In this document: piece by piece, positions 1-7,612 of the stretch
How the letters are laid out: the number at the start of each line of letters is the position of its first letter
Position numbering within the stretch: the first letter of the stretch is position 1
Origin: Lachnospiraceae bacterium
GTDB taxonomy: Bacteria; Bacillota; Clostridia; Lachnospirales; Lachnospiraceae
Length of the DNA stretch: 11,041 bases
NCBI GenBank assembly: GCA_016297945.1
Contig: JAEDFR010000079.1
Location: 1-11,041 of the forward strand
Reading direction: 5' to 3'
Made by a program: the position numbers and the translations under genes
Notes under the pieces: generated by a model
Told to the model about the DNA's origin: nothing
Databases searched by the model: none
Seen by the model: only the letters and a program-made list of their open reading frames with translations

Positions 1-83
1 TCTTCTTCATGTGTCCTACGGATGCGGATTCATTGCCGGAATTTTTAAATTTATACTACATTAATCCGTCTGTTTTAAACAAT

Positions 84-129
84 AAAAAGCATCAAAATTT
101 CTCAAGTCCAAGAAATTTTGATGCTTTTT
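84..129 (-). terminator. Intrinsic terminator of the ABC exporter operon
   Basis: A perfect 19-bp inverted repeat (84-102 with 111-129) around an 8-nt loop lies 28 bp after the stop codon of the second exporter gene. The stem ends in A5/T5, so the minus-strand RNA finishes in a U-run. The same sequence could also stop plus-strand transcription. No promoter or gene lies clearly between it and the left window edge. Confidence 0.9.
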
Positions 130-157
130 CTGATTTCCAATGGGAAGTTTTTATTTT

Positions 158-2323
158 TTATACCATCTGTTTCTCTACAAGCCGTGCAAATTTTCCCTTT
201 TGTGCCATTAATTCCTCAAAGGTGCCCTGTTCCGCTATTTTCCCTTTTTCCAGCATAATAATCCGATCACAGTTTTTCACTGTTGAAAGTCTGTGTGCCA
301 CCATAAGAACAGTTGCATCTATCTGAAATATGGCATCCAGTACTTTTTTCTGTGTGACATTGTCAAGTGCAGACGTTGCCTCATCCAGTAAAAGAATCGA
401 CGGATGAGACGCAAGTGCACGCGCAATCAAAAGGCGCTGCCTTTGACCTCCGGAAAATCCACCGGTAACCGCTTCGGAAATCTCCGTATCCATTCCATAA
501 GGAAGGGAACGAATAAGATCAGCAATCTGTGCTTTTTCAGCTGCATCCCATATATCTTCATCCGACAGCCACTCGGAAGTGAAGGCGATGTTGGAACGCA
601 CTGTTCCCGGAAAAATCCGGCTGAACTGAAATACAGCACCAATTTTCTTTCGAACAGATCTGTGGTTCAGTGTCTGAAGGGGCTTACCATCAAACAGGAC
701 AGCACCTGAATCCGCCTTCTCCAGTCCTATAGCAATTTTCAAAAGTGTACTCTTTCCGCATCCGCTTTCTCCGACCAGGCCAATCTTTTCTCCCTTCTTT
801 ACAGAAAAAGATATCCCATCCAGACATTTTATCCCCTGACCATCATATTCATACACAATATCCTGAAATTCGATATCACCTTTCAGATTTCTTACATACT
901 CTGTACTTTTTGTCTGTTCCATCGCCTCATCCCAGAAAGGTTTCATCTGCTCTGCAAGCGGTTTTACCTGAAAGAAAGAGGTCAACACATTGATGATCTG
1001 CATTGCCGCCGCAGTGACAAGGGCATAGGATGCCTGAAAAGAAATATAGTCTGCGCGGCTTACATTTGCCGGTACGGCAATACCAAGCAATAAGATGACG
1101 CTAAATGAAGATAAAGTGGAGGTAATCAATCCATTGAGTTTGACAAGCAGGGGCATGTTATGTGTATATTGAAGCATCCTCTGATAATAGGATGCCCATT
1201 TTGCATAAATTCTTGACTGGGCTCCACAGTTTTTTATCTTTTGCATCCCGCTTATCGCCGAATAATTGAAATTTGAAAGCTCCATCGCCATATTCATTCG
1301 CTTACGCTCATTTTCTGCAGAAAGCCGACAGGTTGCAAAAGAAATACCTATTTCAGCTGCCAGAAGAATAAGCGCCGGCACGGCCAGTACAGGGGCGTAC
1401 ATGAACATCTGGGGAATATATATAATAGAAAATATCGCCGTCAAAGACATATCAAAAATAATATTCACCAAAAGCGTGGCAAGTTCTCTTATATTGTTTA
1501 TTCTTCTTGAAAGACGTCCTGCTGTGGACTTTCTGAAAAAATAATGCGAAAGAAAAAGCATTCTCGCCATCACTGCAGCCTGGGCAGCTGTGGATATCCG
1601 AAGACGGGTTTTCCCCAGAAGAAATGTCTTTGAAGCTTTTAAAAAAGCATTAACCAGACCCGTCACGACAAACATCAATGCCGCCATAATCAGAGGAAAC
1701 CAGGCTTCTTTTCCCTGAGGCAGCAGTTGATTCAATACATAGTTATGAATTGCCGGTGAAACAAGATCCAGCAGTGCTGCAAAAGCCATAACCATACATA
1801 CAGGCAGAAAATCTCTTGTCGTAAATAATTTAAGAATAAACCGGATAAATCGGCCAAATGTAAACTTCTCTTCATTAAGAGGACGATACAGCACCACTGC
1901 TTTTGGTTTGAGCGGGGTGTTTTTTCTGACTCTCTCTGATTTTCCATTTGCCAGGCACACATAGCGATATCCGATAACGGACGGAAACAGTCCGACAGCT
2001 TCCCCGCTTTCCAGAAATCCGAGCATGATATTCGTAGATTTTTCCCACTGATCATCCCTATTCAGGTCCACCATTTCATACATAATTCCTTTTGGCTCCA
2101 GAACCCTATTCAGCATCTCCTCCAGACTTTCACATCCATAAATATATTCTGATGTAATATCCCATTTATTTAAAATATAACAGAGCATTCCCTGAGCATC
2201 ATCCACATCCGTCTCCCGGGAAAAACTCCGCTTTTCAGACTGAAAAAGATTTTCGTCCGCCTGATTTTCCAGCTGTTTATCCATTTGTTCCCGATTAAGT
2301 ATTTGCTGTGTATATAATCCCAT
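158..2323 (-). CDS. NHLM/NHLP-type ABC exporter, second subunit (permease-ATPase)
   Basis: This 721-aa protein is a full ABC half-transporter. Residues about 1-150 form a soluble N-terminal domain resembling the degenerate domain of the second ABC protein of NHLM bacteriocin systems (pattern around GIMYEMVDLN...DQW, then GEAVGLFP...Y). Membrane segments follow at about 170-450. The ATPase domain has Walker A GESGCGKST (518-526), Q-loop Q566, signature SGGQRQR (624-630), Walker B with D647/E648 and H-loop H677, so it should hydrolyse ATP. The start is supported by GAGGTAG overlapping the upstream stop, with only 10 bp between the genes, implying co-transcription and probable heterodimerisation with the neighbour. 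It has no C39 peptidase domain. Family assignment comes from recalled family patterns, and the substrate is unknown. Family members are often longer, so the N-terminal domain may be shortened. Confidence 0.85.
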   Translation of the reverse strand: MGLYTQQILNREQMDKQLENQADENLFQSEKRSFSRETDVDDAQGMLCYILNKWDITSEYIYGCESLEEMLNRVLEPKGIMYEMVDLNRDDQWEKSTNIMLGFLESGEAVGLFPSVIGYRYVCLANGKSERVRKNTPLKPKAVVLYRPLNEEKFTFGRFIRFILKLFTTRDFLPVCMVMAFAALLDLVSPAIHNYVLNQLLPQGKEAWFPLIMAALMFVVTGLVNAFLKASKTFLLGKTRLRISTAAQAAVMARMLFLSHYFFRKSTAGRLSRRINNIRELATLLVNIIFDMSLTAIFSIIYIPQMFMYAPVLAVPALILLAAEIGISFATCRLSAENERKRMNMAMELSNFNYSAISGMQKIKNCGAQSRIYAKWASYYQRMLQYTHNMPLLVKLNGLITSTLSSFSVILLLGIAVPANVSRADYISFQASYALVTAAAMQIINVLTSFFQVKPLAEQMKPFWDEAMEQTKSTEYVRNLKGDIEFQDIVYEYDGQGIKCLDGISFSVKKGEKIGLVGESGCGKSTLLKIAIGLEKADSGAVLFDGKPLQTLNHRSVRKKIGAVFQFSRIFPGTVRSNIAFTSEWLSDEDIWDAAEKAQIADLIRSLPYGMDTEISEAVTGGFSGGQRQRLLIARALASHPSILLLDEATSALDNVTQKKVLDAIFQIDATVLMVAHRLSTVKNCDRIIMLEKGKIAEQGTFEELMAQKGKFARLVEKQMV

Positions 2324-2333
2324 AAATTCTACC

Positions 2334-4454
2334 TCACTGCATATCGATCAGCTGCTGATACAATGTGCCGCTTCTATAAAGTTCTTCATGATTTCCCCGC
2401 TCAATAATCTTTCCATCCTTCATGACCAGTATCTGATCACATTGTCTTACTGTGGAAAGGCGATGTGCAGCCAAAATACATGTTGTCCCCTTATTTTTGA
2501 TCGCCTGAAAGACTTTTTCTTCTGTCACCGCATCCAGTGCAGAGGTAAATTCATCCAGCAGCAGCAATGTCGGTTCCTGAGATAAGGCCCTTGCCAACTC
2601 CATTCTCTGGAGCTCTCCTCCGGAATAATTTCGCCCGTTTTCAAGAACCGGCGCATCATAATTTTCCGAATTTTGCATAATCCTGTTATGTATCTGCGCA
2701 TCTCTGGCCGCCAGAATCATTTCATAATCTTCAATCGTCTTATCCCACATTTTTAAATTGGCTTTAATACTGTCTTCAAAAAAAGTAAGTTCCTGATCAA
2801 CACACCCTACAGATGAACGAAAAACCACATCCGATATGTCCTGCCTTCGGTGTCCATCATACAAAATCTCACCTGAAACAGGCCGATACAAATCTGCGAG
2901 AATTTTTAAAAGTGTACTCTTCCCACAGCCTGTGGAACCGACAATTGCCACAAGCTGACCCGGTTCCACCTTAAATGACACATCATCGACAGCCATAGCA
3001 TCTCCCGAATTATAGCGGTAACACAAATGACGAATCTCTATCGCTCCCTGCAGTTTGTCCGGATATACTTCACTCTCAATCTTTTCTTCGCTGTCCCGTT
3101 CAAATATATCATCCACACGTTCAATATTTGAACGCATCATCTGAATCGTCTGGCCGGTTGAAATAAGCGTTCCCAGAGAAGATCGAATATTTACAAGAAT
3201 TGCCTGAAAAGCGGTCATCATTCCCATAGTAAAATTGCCATTGATAATAAAAACAACGCCCCCAAAAAGCAGTACGGCACTTACCAGCATTCCGTGCACT
3301 TCACCGATAAAGGACATAAACATATTTATCATCTGTGTCTTTGTCTGGCTGTTGCGATACTCATTCTGTGTCCGTATCCATCCTGCAAAAAAACTTCGCT
3401 CAGCTCCCATCGATTTGATCGTCTCAATCGTATTCAGACCATTAAGAAGAGACGTATTCATTGCACTGGAATTGGAATTCATGCTCCGATAAGCATCTGC
3501 CAGCATACGCTGCATATAGAGTGATATCATAATATATAAGACTTCAACACTCAAACATATGATGGCAAGTACCGGCTGATAATACACCATAAGCACAAGA
3601 TAAAACAAGGTCGTTACAAAATCGCAGAATCTGGGCAAAAGATTGATCAGCAAAGAGCGGTCGATCTGCATATTTTGATCCAGTCTGTCCATAAGCTCCC
3701 CGGCAAAATGCTGTTCAAAAAACTGCATCGGAAGTCTGAGCATTTTTTTAAAAAGCCTGGATCCGGATCTGGCCGCCATTCCACGGCTGACCCGATATAT
3801 TTTTAGATTTTCATATACAGAAAACAAAAGACCTGCCGCAAGTGAGACAGTCATTAATGCCAGAATCGACATATACACCCCATCTGCTTTGCCCTCAACC
3901 CCACGGTCCATCATTACCTGAACCAGTGCCAGCATAGCCATTTTCATAAGTGTGCTGACCGCATGGGCTCCAGCGATTAAAACTGCAGATTTGTGCACAT
4001 CTTCCATGCGTTTTCGAATTCGCATCGATACACTGTCTGGCTTCCCTTCCGGTACAAAATCTTTTCCTTTTCTAAGTTCGATCACCCAACCGGTGCAGGA
4101 ACGAAAAAAATCTTCCTCCCGAAGACTGACGGCACCTTTGGACGGATCGTTCATCTTTACTCTTCCATTTTTAAATCCGGTCACTACTACAAAATATTTT
4201 CTTTTCCACTGTGCAATGCATGGAAACGTCAGCTTTTTCCATACCTCTTGTTCTATTTTTTTAACTTCTCCATCCATTCCAAAATATCTTGCCGCTTCAA
4301 GCAGTTGTCCCGGAGTGGACCCGTTTCTTGTATAAAGACATTTTGACCGTATCGTTTCCATAGGAAGATATTTTTTATAATAAGAAAGAATCATTGCCAA
4401 TGCTGTGGCACCGTTTTCACCACTATGCATCTGTACAATTACAGGAACTCTCAT
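2334..4454 (-). CDS. NHLM-type peptide ABC exporter with inactivated C39-peptidase-like domain
   Basis: This 706-aa protein has the layout of a peptidase-containing peptide exporter: C39-like domain (1-125), membrane region (about 155-430) and ATPase domain (about 470-706). The ATPase has Walker A GSTGCGKST (506-514), Q554, signature SGGELQR (611-617), Walker B D634/E635 and H664, and looks active. The C39 domain keeps the oxyanion Gln (Q8) and the Asp of the NDP motif (D103). However, the catalytic Cys of the usual ECGAA motif is Asn (N14 in GENGAT) and the catalytic His of the usual HFVVV motif is Tyr (Y87 in KYFVVV). Leader cleavage after a double-Gly motif is therefore not expected. The domain may only bind or recruit substrate, as the C39-like domain of HlyB does. 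It is the first gene of the operon, preceded by GGAGA 5 bp before ATG. Confidence 0.87.
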   Translation of the reverse strand: MRVPVIVQMHSGENGATALAMILSYYKKYLPMETIRSKCLYTRNGSTPGQLLEAARYFGMDGEVKKIEQEVWKKLTFPCIAQWKRKYFVVVTGFKNGRVKMNDPSKGAVSLREEDFFRSCTGWVIELRKGKDFVPEGKPDSVSMRIRKRMEDVHKSAVLIAGAHAVSTLMKMAMLALVQVMMDRGVEGKADGVYMSILALMTVSLAAGLLFSVYENLKIYRVSRGMAARSGSRLFKKMLRLPMQFFEQHFAGELMDRLDQNMQIDRSLLINLLPRFCDFVTTLFYLVLMVYYQPVLAIICLSVEVLYIMISLYMQRMLADAYRSMNSNSSAMNTSLLNGLNTIETIKSMGAERSFFAGWIRTQNEYRNSQTKTQMINMFMSFIGEVHGMLVSAVLLFGGVVFIINGNFTMGMMTAFQAILVNIRSSLGTLISTGQTIQMMRSNIERVDDIFERDSEEKIESEVYPDKLQGAIEIRHLCYRYNSGDAMAVDDVSFKVEPGQLVAIVGSTGCGKSTLLKILADLYRPVSGEILYDGHRRQDISDVVFRSSVGCVDQELTFFEDSIKANLKMWDKTIEDYEMILAARDAQIHNRIMQNSENYDAPVLENGRNYSGGELQRMELARALSQEPTLLLLDEFTSALDAVTEEKVFQAIKNKGTTCILAAHRLSTVRQCDQILVMKDGKIIERGNHEELYRSGTLYQQLIDMQ

Positions 4455-4495
4455 TCATTTCTCCTTTTTCAAACAACAATATCTCAATCCTGTAT

Positions 4496-4524
4496 ATTAT
4501 TAAAAAATTGCAGATATTATCCAA
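4496..4524 (-). promoter_or_regulatory. Possible promoter of the ABC exporter operon
   Basis: On the minus strand TTGGAT (4524-4519) and AATAAT (4501-4496) are separated by 17 nt. The -10 matches consensus at 5 of 6 positions but the -35 at only 3. It lies inside the promoter of the divergent radical SAM gene, so the two would share polymerase binding space. Confidence 0.35.
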
Positions 4525-4536
4525 CTACTGTATAAT
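4508..4536 (+). promoter_or_regulatory. Sigma-A promoter of the radical SAM gene
   Basis: TTGCAG (4508-4513), a 17-nt spacer and a perfect TATAAT (4531-4536) form a near-consensus promoter. The expected transcript start is near 4543, giving a leader of about 88 nt. Confidence 0.75.
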
Positions 4537-4542
4537 ATTCAT

Positions 4543-4630
4543 ATTCTATATATTAATACGCACGAATCTATTTGTAAATACAAAGGCTATGGCTAAAACA
4601 GGCCTTAATATATTAAGGAGGCATTACTCA
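4543..4630 (+). promoter_or_regulatory. Structured 5' leader with SD-covering hairpin
   Basis: The leader holds a perfect 16-nt palindrome CCTTAATATATTAAGG (4603-4618) that folds as a hairpin covering the AAGG of the Shine-Dalgarno AAGGAGG (4615-4621). A competing stem pairs AAGGC (4583-4587) with GCCTT (4602-4606) and would free the SD. A third small hairpin, TTTGTA/TACAAA (4571-4584), overlaps that competing strand. This layout fits translational control. I do not recognise a known riboswitch class, and no cobalamin-riboswitch core is evident. Confidence 0.4.
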
Positions 4631-7345
4631 ATGAAAATAAACATTTCTCGTCAGACAAAAGACTGGGAACACCTCTTCGGGAACAGAGAACATTTTGAAA
4701 AATGGTATGTGAAGTATGCCCATATGCTTGACTACCCACGTGATTATCTTGGTGATGAGCCAAACACGATTTCTTTTGACTGGGATTCTTATAAAGTACA
4801 TCCTGAACTTCTGGATGCATCACATCCACAGGGAATCTTCAAGATTCTGCTCGTAGAGCCCTTTGCCTATAACAATATGGCTGCAAATTTAGCCATTCCT
4901 CTGTTTTATCAGCAATTTCATGAGGCACATCCCGAATGGGTTGTTGAGCGGGCTTACTATCCCTCATCTGAAAGAGACCGTGAGCGGCTCATTGAGGCCG
5001 GATTTCCTCCCTTATCTCTGGAAGGTCGTATGCCTTACACAGCATTTGACGTTATATGTTTTTCCCAATGTTTCATCGGGCAGGAATTCAACATCATTGA
5101 TCTGCTTTTAAGGAGCGGTATTGCTCCTGTCTGGCAGCAGCGTACAGATTCTGATCCGATTATTATCCGGGGCGGTGCCAGCAATCTCAATCCGTCCGCA
5201 ACAAAGGATGTGTGTGATCTCTATTATATCGGAGAGGGCGATGAAGGTCTTTTATGGCTCATGGAAAGGATTCATGAAGGTTTACTTCTCGGAAAAAGTA
5301 ACGAAGATATTTTACTTGAAGCAATAAAAAACAGAAACTGCCTCTGGGCACCCCGTTTTTATGAAGAACGTTTCGACGATCAGGGGAATCTTATGGGCAT
5401 GTTTCGACTGCGCGAAGATGTTCCTAAAACTATCCGGCGTGATTACATCCATGACCTGGATCATATGTTTGTTCTCACGAAACCTCCTGTATCGTTTGAT
5501 TACTTTTCCTGCAAGCTGTCAAATGTAGAAATATCCCGAGGCTGTGTCGGCAAATGTTCCTTTTGTCAGGCAAGTTTTACAAACGCCCCCTATCGGGCAC
5601 GTTCTGCCGATTTTGCCCTAAAGTGTATAAAAGAAGTTCTTCGACAGACCGGAGGAGACCAAGCCGCAGCAATTTCCTTCTCCGGATGCGGTCACCCCGA
5701 ATGCAACTCATTTTTTACAAAACTATATTCAGATGTCACACCATCTATCACACAGTTGTCTCAGCGTGTGGATGAGTTTGCCTCCAATCCAAGTTACGCT
5801 GCCTTTGCAATAAAGGCCAACAGGGGCAAAATTGCTTTCGGACTGGAAGGCAACTCTCAACGCATACGGGATGCCGTATCAAAAAACTATACCGAAGACG
5901 ATATTATCGAAGCCATCCGTATTGCACAGAATGCCGGATTTAAACGCATTAAATTCATGATGATTGAGAGTCTTCCCGGCGAAACACCGGAAGATACGAT
6001 GGAAATCGTAGAACTTGGACGCCGTATCAAAGAATTACTTATTCAAAATCGCCGTCCGGGTGAAGAACTTCCTACGATTGTGTTCTCCTGGACAATCTTA
6101 AGTATATTTCCTTTTACTCCATATCAATGGTGCCGACCACGCCGCGAAGCGGTTTCTCCAGTGAACGAAGCGGCACGTCAGCTTGAAGAAATGGGATTTA
6201 AAACAGTCCGTGGCGTATTTATGAACAGCGAAACCCTCTGGAATATTACTCAACTCCTCATGCGAGCCGACTCCCGTCTGCAGAATATGTTCATCCAGCT
6301 TGCACAGGAAGAATGTGTCTATTTTGACCGTAGAATGACAAACAATCCACTTGATCGTATTCATACCTATTTTGCCGAACATGATGTTCCGGGTTGGGAT
6401 TACTGGTTCCGTGAATGCGATGCAGATACCATTTTCCCCTGGGATTTTATTCAGATGGGACCAACAAAAGACTATTTATGGAAACGCTATCAGCAGTCGC
6501 TCTCTCTCCATCCTGAAAACTCACCAAAATGCATGGACAGATGTGCAAACTGCGGTGCATGTGATGCCGAAGATCTTCGACGTAAACAGAAATGGCATAT
6601 ATCCCGTGAACAGGACAGAAAGCAAACTGTGGATGTACATATACAACCGGCAAACAGCGAACCTTCGGTTCAAACTCTCGTTCTCGACATAGAAGCTGAT
6701 TTAAAGCATCGTTTTGCGGCTCCTTTATACTGGATTCACGATATCGGTCGTGCCCTTATGCTGAGCGATCTTCCAATCAGGCGCAGCTCTCTTTCCCTGG
6801 CGCGCTATCCCTGGAATCGATATGCATGGGCCTGGGGACTTAACCGTGCAACGGTTGATCTGATTCATCCGCTGGATATTTCAGAACTTGATGAGCTGGC
6901 AGCACGCATCCAGAAACACGCAACACACTTTACTGTCCTGTCGATCCATCTGGAAGAGCCCCGAAAACACAAAGAGGATGCAATATGCGGTGTACTTGAA
7001 AACAACAGGACTTCACCAGACACAAAATTCTCATATGAAGTGCCGCTTCCTCCTCTTGATCATGCCGCTTTTACATCGCTGAATGACCATATCAATGAGA
7101 TCATGGCATTACCGACATGGAATATAACAGCTACATGTTTCGGTGATTTTCAACATGAAACATCTCTTGTAGATGCAAGACCTTTTATTGACAGACTCTT
7201 TATCACGCACAAAGAAAAAACACCTTTGCTTTATATGACACTTATTGGAAGTACAATCGCACCATATGATGTTTATCAGAATCTTCTCGATACAAACTGG
7301 GAACAAATAGGAGCTTACCCAGTGCACTGCGTATCCATAGATTAA
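4631..7345 (+). CDS. B12-binding-type radical SAM protein with C-terminal DUF2344-like domain
   Basis: This 904-aa protein starts at the ATG preceded by AAGGAGG (4615-4621); upstream in-frame sequence is non-coding leader. Residues about 60-210 resemble the Rossmann-like B12-binding domain of this radical SAM group, but no DxHxxG cobalamin motif is visible, so cobalamin binding is doubtful. The radical SAM cluster motif is C305-x3-C309-x2-C312 (GCVGKCSFC), followed by a TIM-barrel region to about 500, including the glycine-rich stretch before ESLPGETPED. A second cysteine set (C634, C638, C641, C644) could bind an additional Fe-S cluster. Residues about 680-900 resemble a divergent DUF2344 (radical-SAM-linked) domain, which in many Firmicutes is a separate gene next to the TIGR03960-type radical SAM protein. 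The reaction is unknown. It is divergent from the exporter pair, but a shared pathway is only an inference. Confidence 0.83.
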   Translation: MKINISRQTKDWEHLFGNREHFEKWYVKYAHMLDYPRDYLGDEPNTISFDWDSYKVHPELLDASHPQGIFKILLVEPFAYNNMAANLAIPLFYQQFHEAHPEWVVERAYYPSSERDRERLIEAGFPPLSLEGRMPYTAFDVICFSQCFIGQEFNIIDLLLRSGIAPVWQQRTDSDPIIIRGGASNLNPSATKDVCDLYYIGEGDEGLLWLMERIHEGLLLGKSNEDILLEAIKNRNCLWAPRFYEERFDDQGNLMGMFRLREDVPKTIRRDYIHDLDHMFVLTKPPVSFDYFSCKLSNVEISRGCVGKCSFCQASFTNAPYRARSADFALKCIKEVLRQTGGDQAAAISFSGCGHPECNSFFTKLYSDVTPSITQLSQRVDEFASNPSYAAFAIKANRGKIAFGLEGNSQRIRDAVSKNYTEDDIIEAIRIAQNAGFKRIKFMMIESLPGETPEDTMEIVELGRRIKELLIQNRRPGEELPTIVFSWTILSIFPFTPYQWCRPRREAVSPVNEAARQLEEMGFKTVRGVFMNSETLWNITQLLMRADSRLQNMFIQLAQEECVYFDRRMTNNPLDRIHTYFAEHDVPGWDYWFRECDADTIFPWDFIQMGPTKDYLWKRYQQSLSLHPENSPKCMDRCANCGACDAEDLRRKQKWHISREQDRKQTVDVHIQPANSEPSVQTLVLDIEADLKHRFAAPLYWIHDIGRALMLSDLPIRRSSLSLARYPWNRYAWAWGLNRATVDLIHPLDISELDELAARIQKHATHFTVLSIHLEEPRKHKEDAICGVLENNRTSPDTKFSYEVPLPPLDHAAFTSLNDHINEIMALPTWNITATCFGDFQHETSLVDARPFIDRLFITHKEKTPLLYMTLIGSTIAPYDVYQNLLDTNWEQIGAYPVHCVSID

Positions 7346-7359
7346 ATCTCGCATATTTG

Positions 7360-7400
7360 AAAAAAGTCGATATCAGAAGATACATTCTTCGGATATCGAC
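7360..7400 (-). terminator. Intrinsic terminator for the RT operon (possibly bidirectional)
   Basis: GTCGATATC (7366-7374) pairs with GATATCGAC (7392-7400). The stem extends by five more pairs after an A-G mismatch and has a 5-nt loop. On the minus strand the hairpin is followed by six Ts (complement of 7360-7365), as expected for a Rho-independent terminator of leftward transcripts. On the plus strand it follows the radical SAM stop codon by 20 nt, but only a weak CTTTCC follows, so termination in that direction is less certain. Confidence 0.75.
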
Positions 7401-7444
7401 CTTTCCACTTACCAGAATCCATCTGTGGCCAAACAGAATTTTCC

Positions 7445-7472
7445 TTGACTTATTATATTTTTATGATACAAT
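7445..7472 (+). promoter_or_regulatory. Strong promoter with extended -10 for the small RNA
   Basis: TTGACT (7445-7450), a 16-nt spacer and TACAAT (7467-7472) preceded by TGA form a near-consensus extended -10 promoter. The predicted start near 7479 coincides with the first base of the terminal stem of the downstream RNA. No convincing ORF with a ribosome binding site follows, which supports an RNA gene. Confidence 0.8.
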
Positions 7473-7478
7473 CGTCGT

Positions 7479-7602
7479 AACAGAGGAGTATGTCATAGGA
7501 CATGTCTGCAGGAAAACGAATTTGATATCATTAATGGCTATGCAGACAGCCGATATCAAAGGCGTTTTGGTAGAACAAATGAAAATCTCTCCTCTGTTTT
7601 TT
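7479..7602 (+). ncRNA. Predicted structured small RNA with pseudoknot, convergent to the RT gene
   Basis: A predicted RNA of about 124 nt begins at the promoter's expected start and ends in a T-run. Its first ten bases AACAGAGGAG (7479-7488) pair perfectly with CTCCTCTGTT (7589-7598), so the ends close on each other and also form the terminator. Inside are a small hairpin TGTC-ATAG-GACA (7491-7502), stem AAAACG/CGTTTT (7513-7518 with 7563-7568), and stem TTTGATATC/GATATCAAA (7521-7529 with 7552-7560); the two stems are joined by an AA/GG internal loop. TGTCTGCA (7503-7510) is complementary to TGCAGACA (7541-7548) in the apical loop of that double stem, which makes a pseudoknot, or alternatively a two-state switch. 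I do not recognise the class. The position next to a reverse transcriptase suggests a partner or template RNA, but an unrelated small RNA remains possible. Confidence 0.72.
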
Positions 7603-7612
7603 ATATTTTTTT

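Noticed and set aside
1..83. Possible start of a minus-strand gene (ATG at 10-8 after TAGGAC) with a weak promoter near 82-53
   Set aside because: Only three codons are inside the window, the ribosome binding site is poor, and the supposed -35 matches consensus at three positions. It cannot be supported.
4394..4630. N-terminal extension of the radical SAM protein by 79 codons
   Set aside because: The extension overlaps the opposite-strand exporter gene start and the promoter. The ATG at 4631 has an ideal AAGGAGG, and the family-like sequence begins after it.
7491..7568. Type III toxin-antitoxin RNA repeats
   Set aside because: Pseudoknotted RNA is typical of those systems, but there are no tandem RNA repeats and no small endoribonuclease gene next to it.
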